Of a stretch of DNA of 64,000 nt, positions 8,395-16,416 are shown one piece after another. Source of the stretch: Lachnospiraceae bacterium (lineage in GTDB: Bacteria; Bacillota; Clostridia; Lachnospirales; Lachnospiraceae). Within the stretch, counting starts at the first letter, position 1. The number at the start of each line of letters is the position of its first letter. Below the pieces are notes generated by a model. The model searched no databases. It saw nothing but the letters and a program-made list of their open reading frames with translations, and was not told the DNA's origin. Made by a program: the position numbers and the translations under genes. The stretch is taken from contig JAFVHP010000012.1 in NCBI GenBank assembly GCA_017474455.1, positions 33,911-97,910 on the forward strand, given 5' to 3'.

Positions 8395-8646
8395 TTATCC
8401 CTGCAGTCCCCTGCTCTGGCGGTCCATGTCTTCCACGACGATGTCGTAGATCTCTCCCAGGGTCGCGCAATATTTCAGCACATCCCAGGGCTCGTTGGTG
8501 TGGAAGTGGATCTTGATCAGATCCTCGTCGCCGACAGCCAGAAGGCTGTCGCCCTTGAAATTCTCCGTAATGTAATCGTTGATCTCGTCCTCATCCAGAT
8601 CGTGGCCTTCGATCAGAAGCTGTGTATCATAACGAAATTCGAGCAT
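8395..8646 (-). CDS. stand-alone FakA (YloV) middle-domain-like protein
   Basis: An 83-residue protein. RYDTQLLIEG, then DSLLAVGDEDLIKIHFHTNEP and the YCATLGEIYDIVVEDM tail, resembles the middle domain of FakA/YloV, the fatty-acid kinase catalytic subunit that joins a DAK2 kinase domain to a DegV-like region. Here the domain is alone: no DAK2 or DegV part is present on either side. It has a good AAGGGG site before the ATG at 8646 and its own terminator, so it is not obviously a decayed fragment. Its function is unknown; a FakB- or metal-binding adaptor role would be guesswork. Confidence 0.65.
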   Translation of the reverse strand: MLEFRYDTQLLIEGHDLDEDEINDYITENFKGDSLLAVGDEDLIKIHFHTNEPWDVLKYCATLGEIYDIVVEDMDRQSRGLQG

Positions 8647-8705
8647 GATCTTTTCCCCTTTATGAATCCTTTATGAATCTGCCGTTTATTCCTCTTTAAT
8701 CTCGC

Positions 8706-8753
8706 AGTTCACTTTGCAAGTCGCTTTGCAGTTCACTTTACATATCACTTTAC
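8706..8753 (-). repeat. 12-bp tandem repeat (4 copies) spanning the galM stop codon
   Basis: On the minus strand the units read GTAAAGTGATAT, GTAAAGTGAACT, GCAAAGCGACTT and GCAAAGTGAACT. The first unit contains the galM TGA stop, and each unit repeats a TGA or CGA at the same place. The unit length is a multiple of three. Confidence 0.85.
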
Positions 8754-9824
8754 GACAGAGTAATAATAAACGGTTTTCTCATTATATTCCATACCCGGCC
8801 GCAGTACGGGATCCGGGAACGGGACATCACGGCCCTCAGCGGCAGCCTGTTCCGCCACCTTTTCATAACTATGGATGGCATCCGGGACGTTCTGTGTCTC
8901 CAGGCAGAAACCGCTGCGCCAGGTGTAATCCGTGCCGCCCTTTCCGATGTCGTGGTTCAGGAAGTTGCCGGAATAAAGCTGCATGGCGGCCTGGGTCGTA
9001 TATACGTCCACAGCGATCCCGCTGGCGGGAGAGTATGCCCTGGCTGCGTGCCGCAGCTGTCCTGCCGCGCCTCTGATCATCCAGTTCCTGTCATAGCCGC
9101 CCGCGAAGGTGAGCTGGTCAAAATCTTCATCGATATGCAGTCCGATCGGGGTGCTCTTCCTTAAGTCCATAGGGGTGCCTTCGACCGGTACGATACTGCC
9201 GTCCGGTATCTGGCCGGAATCGGCAGGGGTGTACTCATCCGCCTCGATCAGGATCTCCTGGTCTAAGATCGAGCCGGCGTCGTGCCCGTTCAGGTTGTAA
9301 TAAGCGTGGTTCGTGAGGTTGCAGAGGGTAGGCGCGTCCGTCACCGCGCTGTATTCGATGACAAGGGAAGCTCCGCTGTCACCGGCATCCGGAGCGCCCG
9401 CGTTCCCCGGCACAAGGCTGTATTTTACCTTCACGTCCAGGTTCCCGGGATAGCCTTCGTCGCCGTCCGGGCTGTGCAGCGAAAGGACGATATGGGAATC
9501 GTCCGCTTCAACAACTTCCCACAGCTTTTTGTCAAAGCCGCAGATGCCGCCGTGAAGGTGGTTTTCGCCGTCGTTCGCGGCCAGCGTATACTTCTTCCCG
9601 TCGATCTCAAACTCCGCGCCGCCGATCCGGTTGCAGAATCTGCCGGCGGTCGCGCCCATGAACTTGTCGTGCGCGGCATAGCCGTCAGCCGTTTCGAAAC
9701 CCAGCACCACGTCCTTTCCGGTGCCGTCCCTGTCCGGGACGATAAGTGACTGGAGCGCCGCGCCGTAGGTGATGATCCCGGCGGTGACGCTGCCGCATTT
9801 TAACTGATAGATCTCTGTTTTCAT
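8745..9824 (-). CDS. galM: aldose 1-epimerase (mutarotase)
   Basis: A 359-residue mutarotase that interconverts alpha and beta anomers of galactose/glucose in the cytoplasm. Family motifs are GRFCNRIGGAEF near 61-73, NHLHGG (H89, H91), TNHAYYNLNG with the general-acid His at H173, and GFCLETQNVPDA with the catalytic-base Glu at E309. Length and both catalytic residues are intact. It lies downstream of galK on the same strand, with a 190-bp spacer that holds tandem repeats. No galT or galE is in the window, so the Leloir pathway must be completed elsewhere. Confidence 0.93.
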   Translation of the reverse strand: MKTEIYQLKCGSVTAGIITYGAALQSLIVPDRDGTGKDVVLGFETADGYAAHDKFMGATAGRFCNRIGGAEFEIDGKKYTLAANDGENHLHGGICGFDKKLWEVVEADDSHIVLSLHSPDGDEGYPGNLDVKVKYSLVPGNAGAPDAGDSGASLVIEYSAVTDAPTLCNLTNHAYYNLNGHDAGSILDQEILIEADEYTPADSGQIPDGSIVPVEGTPMDLRKSTPIGLHIDEDFDQLTFAGGYDRNWMIRGAAGQLRHAARAYSPASGIAVDVYTTQAAMQLYSGNFLNHDIGKGGTDYTWRSGFCLETQNVPDAIHSYEKVAEQAAAEGRDVPFPDPVLRPGMEYNEKTVYYYSVVK

Positions 9825-9956
9825 AGTCTCAGCTCCTGTTTTCTTAGTGCTTCCAGTGTCTGCAGTTCACGCAGCGATTCTGTCATGCCTTTTATGCTGC
9901 CGATACCCGCCTGCCGGGATCCGCCTGCCGGTACCGCGGCCGGCTGTCCCTTACAA

Positions 9957-10021
9957 TTGTTCTTTACAGTTGTTCTTTACAGTCGTTCTTTACAGTCGTT
10001 CTTCACAGTCGTTCTTCACAG
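9957..10021 (-). repeat. 13-bp tandem repeat (5 copies) spanning the galK stop codon
   Basis: Five contiguous 13-bp units (plus-strand TTGTTCTTTACAG or TCGTTCTTCACAG) begin inside the last codons of galK. On the coding strand each unit reads CTGTGAAGAACGA or CTGTAAAGAACGA, so every unit carries a TGA or TAA at the position of the galK stop. Confidence 0.9.
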
Positions 10022-11299
10022 CGCAAGCTGTGCCGCGCCGACTTCGCGGATGCCTGTCAGATAGATATTGTCCCTGCCGAAATACGGCGTCATATAATTA
10101 ATGTAATCATCCGTCAGTTCCCTGGGGACGATGCTCATGATAACGCCTGCGAAGCCCCCGCCGTGGACCCTGCAGACACCGCGCGGAGCATCCGCGTCGG
10201 CCGCTGTCTGTGCCGCGCAGCCGTGCTCCGCAAAGAATATCTCCGTCAGCAGCAGGGCGAGCGTGATGGACTGCTCTTTTTCGTCACAGTAGAGGTTCTG
10301 CAGCCACCTGGCGGAGGATAGGCCGCTCTCGTTGATCAGGTCCAGCATCTTTTTCTTGTTGCCGTCCAGAAGCGCCTGCCTTGCCTCTTTGACGCGGCTG
10401 CATTCGGTAAAGAAATGCAGGGCGCGCAGAATTGCGCGGTCGTTGCCGAGCTTTTCCCTGATCCTGACCAGGTTCTCCAGCAGATTTTCCTGCGTGGTCT
10501 CCCAGAGGTTCTTCACACCAAGCTCCGCTGCCACGGCGTGCATCTCGTCCGGAATGGAAGAGTAGACCGCGCTCAGGTTGGCATGGCCCTTGCCGGTGTT
10601 GACGATCACGAGACTGCAGTCCAGCGCGTCAAAGGTAAAATCCAGCTTCTCATACTTCACGTCGTCGTGGGAAAAATCGAGAAAGATCGTCCCGCCGGCG
10701 GCACAGGCCATCTGGTCCATCAGTCCCGAACCTTTGTCCCAGAAATGGTTTTCCGCGTACTGGCCGATCCTTGCATAATCCGGGAATGTCATCCGGCCGT
10801 CATTGAACAGGTCGTTTATGATCTGAGCGATAAGCATCTCAAAGGACGCCGAAGAACTGACGCCTGCCGACGGAATGACCTTTGTGGAGACACAGGCGCT
10901 GAACCCGCCGACGGCAAAGCCGGCCTTCTTCGCAGCTTCCAGCATACCTGCTACAAGGGAGAGGGTCCCTTTGCACTTCGGCACCCTGTCCAGCCGGTCA
11001 AGATCGATGCGGACCGGGTCTCTGTATCCTTCGCTGATGATCGTGACGATATTGTCCCCGGTGGGCGCCGCGGCTGCGACCGTATCCATCGTGATGCTGG
11101 CCGCCAGGATATATCCGCCGTTATGGTCCACATGGTTGCCGATGATCTCGGTCCGCCCCGGTGACGTGAAGAACTTTATCCCGCCTTCCCCGGCCGCATC
11201 CGCGCCGAAGTTCTCTTTAAACCTGTCCTCCAGAACTGCCAGTCTTTTTCTTGCGGACTCCGCGTCCGCCCCGTAGACTTTTTCAAGATCCAGGATCAT
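10016..11299 (-). CDS. galK: galactokinase
   Basis: A 427-residue GHMP-family kinase that makes galactose 1-phosphate. Motif 1 is PGRTEIIGNHVDHNGG with the sugar-binding N-terminal signature; motif 2 is PSAGVSSSASFE (ATP loop); motif 3 is GGGFAGVIMSIV near the C terminus. The start is the ATG at 11299 after AGGGGGAA; an upstream in-frame extension overlaps the promoter and is rejected. A minus-strand promoter (TTGACC, 17 bp, TATTAT) lies just upstream and overlaps the promoter of the divergent radical SAM gene. Confidence 0.93.
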   Translation of the reverse strand: MILDLEKVYGADAESARKRLAVLEDRFKENFGADAAGEGGIKFFTSPGRTEIIGNHVDHNGGYILAASITMDTVAAAAPTGDNIVTIISEGYRDPVRIDLDRLDRVPKCKGTLSLVAGMLEAAKKAGFAVGGFSACVSTKVIPSAGVSSSASFEMLIAQIINDLFNDGRMTFPDYARIGQYAENHFWDKGSGLMDQMACAAGGTIFLDFSHDDVKYEKLDFTFDALDCSLVIVNTGKGHANLSAVYSSIPDEMHAVAAELGVKNLWETTQENLLENLVRIREKLGNDRAILRALHFFTECSRVKEARQALLDGNKKKMLDLINESGLSSARWLQNLYCDEKEQSITLALLLTEIFFAEHGCAAQTAADADAPRGVCRVHGGGFAGVIMSIVPRELTDDYINYMTPYFGRDNIYLTGIREVGAAQLAL

Positions 11300-11335
11300 T
11301 TTTTCCCCCTTTACACACATCCGGATTTTTGTCCG

Positions 11336-11389
11336 ATGACAATTGATTTCCCTGTTGTCTATAATACGGGATACATGATATTTGGTCAA
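11336..11389. promoter_or_regulatory. divergent promoters sharing one -10 element
   Basis: Minus strand: TTGACC (11384-11389), 17-bp spacer, TATTAT (11361-11366), serving galK. Plus strand: ATGACA (11336-11341), 18-bp spacer, TATAAT (11360-11365), serving the radical SAM gene. The two -10 hexamers overlap on the same bases, so both polymerases would melt the same stretch. Confidence 0.65.
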
Positions 11390-11429
11390 AAGTATAACCA
11401 TTTTTAAGGTGATCGGAGGAGTAGTTAAT

Positions 11430-12977
11430 ATGGCTGTTTCATTAAAAGGTCTCGGACACGCTGCGGAGAGACAGGCTGTTTCCGTTATCGCTGACGGGCT
11501 TATAAAGAGTCTGCGCAGCAAGGAAGACAAAACGGAAGTTTATGAAAAGATTATCGATCTCGCGGCGCATTTCTGGGGCAAAAACGCGAACGCGGAGACA
11601 CTGGACAAGGTCCGTGCCGTAGTCGCCGACCCGGAGAACCGCTGGGTGAAATTCATCGGCAAAGTCCTTGACGAGACAGATCCGCAGTACGCGAAAAAGA
11701 TGCTCCTCAACCTCGGTTATGAAGCTTTCTTCCGCGGCACCAAGACGATCCGCGAGAACAGGGAAAAGTACGGCTGCAACATTCCCTGGCTCATCCTTTT
11801 TGATCCCACCAACGCCTGCAACATGCACTGCGTGGGCTGCTGGTCCGGAACATACGGCAGCAAGACCAGCCTTACATTCGAAGAGATGGACAAGATCGTT
11901 ACCGAAGGCAAGGCGCTGGGCGTTTATCTCTACATGATGACCGGCGGCGAGCCCATGGTCCGCAAGAAAGATATCCTGAAACTCTGTGAAAAGCACAACG
12001 ACTGCTTCTTCGCTGCCTATACCAATTCCACGCTGATCGACGACCAGCTCTGCCAGGACGTTGTCCGCCTCGGCAACCTGACCTTCATGCTCTCCATCGA
12101 AGGCACGCCCGACACCAATGACGCCCGCCGCGGCGACGGCCACTACCAGGCTGTTATGAAAGCCATGGACCTGCTGAAGAAATACGGCATCGTATACGGC
12201 ACGTCCATCTGCTATACAAGGGACAACATCGAAGCGGTCACGGACGAGAAGTTCCTGCGCTTCATCGCGGAAAAGGGCGCCCGCTTCGGCTTCTACTTCC
12301 ACTTTATGCCCGTCGGCAAGAACTCCGTTCCGGAGCTGATGCCCACAGTCGAACAGCGCAGGAAGATGATCGAAAAGATCCGCTGGGTGCGTTCTCCCGA
12401 ATGCGATATCGAATTCTATCCGATGGACTTCCAGAACGACGGCGAATACGTCGGCGGCTGCATTGCCGGAGGCAGGAACTATTTCCACATCAACTCCAAC
12501 GGCGACGCAGAGCCCTGCGTATTCATCCACTTCTCGGATTCGAACATCAAGACCCATTCGATCCTCGAGATGCTGCAGAGCCCGCTGTTCATGGCTTATC
12601 ATGAAGGCCAGCCCTTCAACCGCAACCACCTGCGCCCCTGCCCGATGCTTGAGAATCCCCACCTCCTGCGTGAGATGGTCCAGGCGACCGGCGCACACCA
12701 GACCAACTATGAATCATCCGAAACGGTCTTCGAACTCACCGACAAGTGCAACGACTACGCCGCCGAGTGGGGCCCCGTCGCGGATGAGATCTGGGCGCAC
12801 CAGACGCATAAGCAGCAGAAGTATGAAAACTACACGCCCGAAAAGCGCGAAGACCATACGCTCGCCGCTTTCGACAGCAAGGATGCCGATACCCTGAAGA
12901 AGGAACTGGAAGACAAGATCGGCCGCGAGATCGAGATCGATCCCGAAGTTGCGGAAAAAGAACTGAAGAGGGCCTGA
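11430..12977 (+). CDS. radical SAM protein with C-terminal cysteine-rich (SPASM-like) region
   Basis: A 515-residue protein. Residues 1-115 are a helical N-terminal extension. The radical SAM cluster motif CNMHCVGC (C130, C134, C137) follows, then the GGEPMV segment that binds SAM. A later GGCIAGG, EPCVF and RPCPM series may bind an auxiliary cluster, as in SPASM/Twitch proteins. The product and substrate are unknown; related clostridial proteins are only annotated as radical SAM. No small precursor peptide is encoded nearby, which argues against a RiPP role here. The start is the ATG at 11430, with GGAGGAG upstream. Confidence 0.85.
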   Translation: MAVSLKGLGHAAERQAVSVIADGLIKSLRSKEDKTEVYEKIIDLAAHFWGKNANAETLDKVRAVVADPENRWVKFIGKVLDETDPQYAKKMLLNLGYEAFFRGTKTIRENREKYGCNIPWLILFDPTNACNMHCVGCWSGTYGSKTSLTFEEMDKIVTEGKALGVYLYMMTGGEPMVRKKDILKLCEKHNDCFFAAYTNSTLIDDQLCQDVVRLGNLTFMLSIEGTPDTNDARRGDGHYQAVMKAMDLLKKYGIVYGTSICYTRDNIEAVTDEKFLRFIAEKGARFGFYFHFMPVGKNSVPELMPTVEQRRKMIEKIRWVRSPECDIEFYPMDFQNDGEYVGGCIAGGRNYFHINSNGDAEPCVFIHFSDSNIKTHSILEMLQSPLFMAYHEGQPFNRNHLRPCPMLENPHLLREMVQATGAHQTNYESSETVFELTDKCNDYAAEWGPVADEIWAHQTHKQQKYENYTPEKREDHTLAAFDSKDADTLKKELEDKIGREIEIDPEVAEKELKRA

Positions 12978-13009
12978 TCCCGCTTCATAAAATGAACGGA
13001 CATCTGCTA

Positions 13010-13038
13010 GGGCTTCCCGGAAACGGGAAGCCTTTTTT
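13010..13038 (+). terminator. intrinsic terminator after the radical SAM gene
   Basis: GGGCTTCCCG / CGGGAAGCC with a GAAA-type loop, followed directly by TTTTTT. Confidence 0.9.
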
Positions 13039-13084
13039 GCCCCCGCAGAATCGGTTCCGGATCGCTCTCCGCAGCACCGGCTTT

Positions 13085-13146
13085 CAGATTTTCCTCCGCG
13101 GCACCAGTATCAGATTTTCCTTCGCGGCACCAGTATCAGATTTTCC
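13085..13146. repeat. 26-bp tandem repeat (about 2.4 copies)
   Basis: The unit begins CAGATTTTCC and ends CACCAGTAT. Copies lie at 13085-13110 and 13111-13136 with a 10-bp partial third, and a degenerate partial copy precedes the array. It lies in the 327-bp gap (12978-13304) between the radical SAM gene and the sortase; the rest of that gap holds the terminator and presumably the sortase promoter, which I cannot place. Confidence 0.8.
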
Positions 13147-13304
13147 ATGCCGGCCTGACAGAAAGTGATAGAATCAGATCAGTGAAAGATCAAAAACAGA
13201 TCGCCGCGGAAAATATATGACACCATCTCCGGGCTGGACCAAACTGCCGGCGAACATAGTCTTTATTTGTAGGAGCAATAGACCCTGCAACGGATGGATC
13301 ATAT

Positions 13305-14801
13305 ATGAAAGACGGATCGAAAGAAATGCAGAACGAAGAAAAAGAAATTAAAGATATAACGGAAACAGGGCGGGATGCAGGAAAAGCATTACAAGAAGAA
13401 AAAGCCCTGGATGAAGAAAAAGCATTGAATACGGAAGAAGCCGGCAGCGGGAAGAAGAAAAAAAAGCGCCGGATCGGCCCGGCCATCTGGGTGCTTCTGG
13501 CGGCCCTTATGGTCGTATTCATCTTCTCGACTTATCACTTTGTCAGTGAATTCATGGCTTATAAAAAAGCCAGGGATGAATACAAAGGCCTCTCTTCCTA
13601 TATAAGCATCGCCCAGGGGGCAGGAACGGACGCCGCAGCAGCTGGCGGCGCGGATAAAGACGCGACCGGGGGACCGGCCGCGGACGGCACTGCCGGCGGA
13701 TCCTCTGAAGATGGCCTGCTGCCGCAGGACGACCAGGGCAATACACTGACCGAAAGCAGCATACCCGGGATATTCCGGGCCGGCACGCTTCTCGGCAAAT
13801 ATGAAATGATCGCTTCCGAATCGATGGACGATCCCTATGAGGATGATGATCTGACCGGCGCCGCTTCCTCCGGAGGCAGCACAGGCAACAGGCCTGCGGG
13901 CCGTTTTGACGAAAAAGAACATGACCAGGCCGGCGCGGACGGTCCTGCGCAGATCGCGCAGGCACAGCCGGCAGGAGAAGACGGCTCCGGGGAAAACGCT
14001 GAAGAAAGCAGCGCTGCAGGCTCAGGCCGGGATCTGGCGGACGGCGCTACCGTGATCTCTTCCGCGGCCGCGGGAGCGGAAGACAGCCTAAAAAACGGAT
14101 CAACCGGAGACAGCGGCAGGAAAGTCTACATTTCCTATCCGAGGCTCGATATCGACCATAAACATCTGAAGGAAGTGAATGAAGAATACGTCGGCGTCCT
14201 GTTCATCCCCTGCCTGGACCTTGTCTATCCCGTCGCGCAGGGCGAAGACAACAAAGTTTACCTGCGCAAAACATTTGAAGGCAATTACAACGCGGCAGGC
14301 TGCATCTTTATGGATGCCTTCGCGCACCGGAACATGTCCGATACCAATACTTTCATCCTCGGCCACAACATGCGCGACCTTTCCATGTTCGGCTCGCTGA
14401 AAACACTGGAAACGGATCCGGAACTTTGCCCGCAGCATCCTTACTTTTATCTGTATACGCCCGGAAAGGTCTATAAATACGCGATATTTGCCTACTGCAC
14501 GGTGCCCTCGAAGGACGAACTCTACAGCTTTTACGACGCGAGATTCGACCCGGAGGCCTATGACGCGTTCATAGAAAAATCGACCGCGCGCTCATTGTAC
14601 ACGCCGGAAGAGGGCGTCATCGATTTTGGCGAACGGCCGACATTATGTACTCTTTCCACCTGCTACGGCACAGGCCACATCAACAATTTTATCGTGCAAG
14701 GCGCGCTGCTCGGCGCGGCCAGGACTTCGACCGTGACGAACGCCGCAGATGCGGATGCGGACACGGAATCCGGGGAGCCGGAAGCCGACGGGCAGCCCTG
14801 A
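13305..14801 (+). CDS. class B-like sortase with long disordered linker; family Arg apparently missing
   Basis: A 498-residue protein. Residues 1-57 are charged and cytoplasmic, 58-77 form a membrane anchor, and about 100-260 are a low-complexity Gly/Ala/Asp linker. A sortase barrel follows. The catalytic His is H354 (ILGHNM) and the nucleophile is C453 in TLSTC, the class B signature. Eight residues after the Cys, where class B sortases carry the essential Arg (R-F-V), this protein has N461 (HINNFIV). A second acidic tail closes the protein. The family's job is transpeptidation of surface proteins to peptidoglycan or pilin; activity here is uncertain. No sorting-signal substrate is encoded in the window. 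Confidence 0.85.
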   Translation: MKDGSKEMQNEEKEIKDITETGRDAGKALQEEKALDEEKALNTEEAGSGKKKKKRRIGPAIWVLLAALMVVFIFSTYHFVSEFMAYKKARDEYKGLSSYISIAQGAGTDAAAAGGADKDATGGPAADGTAGGSSEDGLLPQDDQGNTLTESSIPGIFRAGTLLGKYEMIASESMDDPYEDDDLTGAASSGGSTGNRPAGRFDEKEHDQAGADGPAQIAQAQPAGEDGSGENAEESSAAGSGRDLADGATVISSAAAGAEDSLKNGSTGDSGRKVYISYPRLDIDHKHLKEVNEEYVGVLFIPCLDLVYPVAQGEDNKVYLRKTFEGNYNAAGCIFMDAFAHRNMSDTNTFILGHNMRDLSMFGSLKTLETDPELCPQHPYFYLYTPGKVYKYAIFAYCTVPSKDELYSFYDARFDPEAYDAFIEKSTARSLYTPEEGVIDFGERPTLCTLSTCYGTGHINNFIVQGALLGAARTSTVTNAADADADTESGEPEADGQP

Positions 14802-14817
14802 TAAATAGCGGAAATGC

Positions 14818-14848
14818 AAAACACCGCCGGCAGATGCCTGCGGTGTCT
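14818..14848. terminator. terminator between sortase and phosphohexomutase genes
   Basis: Stem ACACCGC-C-GGCA / TGCC-T-GCGGTGT followed by CTTATTCTTTT on the plus strand. It sits between convergent genes. Confidence 0.75.
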
Positions 14849-14876
14849 TATTCTTTTCACAATGCTGCTTCCGGGA

Positions 14877-16265
14877 TCAGGATCCCTGCAGCACCTCCTC
14901 CAGCTTATCGGCCAGTTCCACGGCCAGCGCTTCGTCAGAGGACTCGACGAGGATCCGGATGACAGGCTCCGTACCGGAAGGCCTGACCAGGACCCTGCCG
15001 TTCCCCGACAGCAAAGCCTTTGCTTCTTCCAATGCAGTCTGCAGCTTTGCGGACTGCATTGCTTTTTTCTTGTCCGCGACCCTGACGCTCCGCTGGATCT
15101 CCGGATAAAGGGTCAGTTCTTCCGCCAGCTCGGACAGCTTCTTCTTTCTGGCGATCATGACCTGCATCACCTTCAGGGAAGTCATGACGCCGTCGCCGGT
15201 CGTGCCGTATTTGGAAAAAATGATATGGCCGGTCTGCTCGCCGCCGATATGGCAGTCGTGTTCACGCATGTACTCGTAAACGAAGCGGTCACCGACCTCT
15301 GTCTGCGCGTAATCGATGCCGGCTTCGTCAAAAGCCTTGAACAGGCCGTAGTTGGACTGCTGCGTCATGACGACCGTATTGTTCGTCAGCTTGCCGCGCT
15401 CCTTCATGTAAAGTCCGTACATATACAGGATATGGTCGCCTGTAACGACGTTGCCTTTTTCATCGACCGCAAGGCACCTGTCCGCGTCGCCGTCATAGGC
15501 AAACCCGATATCCAGGTGATTTTCCACGACGTGCTTCTGAAGCGCCTCGATATGGGTCGACCCGACGCCCAGGTTGATATTGAAGCCGTTGGGCTCCACG
15601 CCGATGCAGTAAGTGTCGGCGCCGAGGGCGGAAAAGACGGCTTTCGCGATGGTCCAGGATCCGCCGTTCGCGCAGTCCAGTCCAACCTTAATGCCTCTGA
15701 AATCATAGATCCCAAGCGAGATCAGGTAGGCGATGTAGCGGTTGCGGCCCGCGATATAGTCCACAGTCTGGCCGATATCGTTGCCGGTGGCGTAGGGCAG
15801 TTCCTCATAATCCTGCCCGAAAACGGAAAGGCTTCCGTCCAGATAATCCTCGATCAGGTCGATGACCGTCTCGTCCATCTTTTCGCCGGAACCGTTCACG
15901 AGCTTGATCCCGTTGTCGTAAAACGCGTTATGGCTGGCGGTGATCATGACGCCGCAGTCGAAGTGGTCGACCCTGGTAATATAGGAGATAGAAGGCGTGG
16001 TCGTGACGTGCAGCAGATAGGCGTCCGCCCCGGATGCCACGAGCCCGCCGACCAGCGAGTACTCGAACATGTAGCTGGACCGCCGCGTGTCCTTGCCGAT
16101 CACGATCCGCGGGGCTTCCGGCTGCTTTCCTTCTTCCGCCGCTTTTCTTTTTTTCAGCTCGCCGTAATACCAGCCCAGGAATCTGCCAATGCGGAAAGCG
16201 TGGTCCGCCCGCAATACGACATTGGATTCACCCCTGAAACCGTCTGTACCGAAATATCTGCCCAC
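14877..16265 (-). CDS. glmM: phosphohexomutase, GlmM-like (phosphoglucosamine/phosphoglucomutase)
   Basis: A 462-residue alpha-D-phosphohexomutase. The N terminus GRYFGTDGFRGESN matches GlmM, which converts glucosamine-6-P to glucosamine-1-P for cell-wall precursors. The phosphoserine loop is TASHN, the metal loop is DGDADR, and the phosphate-binding loop RPSGTEPVIRI lies near the C terminus. Residues 40-50 (KRKAAEEGKQ) are an insertion. A phosphoglucomutase or phosphomannomutase specificity cannot be excluded. It has AGGAGGATGAC upstream of the ATG at 16265. Confidence 0.85.
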   Translation of the reverse strand: MGRYFGTDGFRGESNVVLRADHAFRIGRFLGWYYGELKKRKAAEEGKQPEAPRIVIGKDTRRSSYMFEYSLVGGLVASGADAYLLHVTTTPSISYITRVDHFDCGVMITASHNAFYDNGIKLVNGSGEKMDETVIDLIEDYLDGSLSVFGQDYEELPYATGNDIGQTVDYIAGRNRYIAYLISLGIYDFRGIKVGLDCANGGSWTIAKAVFSALGADTYCIGVEPNGFNINLGVGSTHIEALQKHVVENHLDIGFAYDGDADRCLAVDEKGNVVTGDHILYMYGLYMKERGKLTNNTVVMTQQSNYGLFKAFDEAGIDYAQTEVGDRFVYEYMREHDCHIGGEQTGHIIFSKYGTTGDGVMTSLKVMQVMIARKKKLSELAEELTLYPEIQRSVRVADKKKAMQSAKLQTALEEAKALLSGNGRVLVRPSGTEPVIRILVESSDEALAVELADKLEEVLQGS

Positions 16266-16321
16266 CTGTCATCCTCCTGCTTAAACTGGTGTCTGCTATT
16301 GTCTGTTCTGATGTCAGTACT

Positions 16322-16385
16322 GCCTGCTGCCTGACATATCTGGCGCCTGTGCCGCCTGATATATCTGATGCCTGCTGCCTGCTGA
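16322..16385. repeat. imperfect 23-25-bp tandem repeat
   Basis: About 2.6 copies of a GCCTG...CATATCTG / GCCTG...TATATCTGAT unit lie in the 150-bp gap between the aldo/keto reductase stop (16417) and the phosphohexomutase start (16265). Confidence 0.7.
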
Positions 16386-16416
16386 CCGTGTTACTGCTGC
16401 CGCTATATCCCGCGGA

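Noticed and set aside
11430-12977. RiPP biosynthesis cluster around the radical SAM gene
   Set aside because: No small precursor gene or partner enzyme is visible nearby; the neighbours are galK and a sortase.
13305-14801. surface-protein or pilin substrate operon next to the sortase
   Set aside because: No LPxTG- or NPxTx-type sorting signal was found in adjacent genes.
14814-16334. 506-residue plus-strand open frame opposite the phosphohexomutase
   Set aside because: Shadow of glmM; composition (His/Val/Asp-rich) is typical of antisense frames and no family fits.
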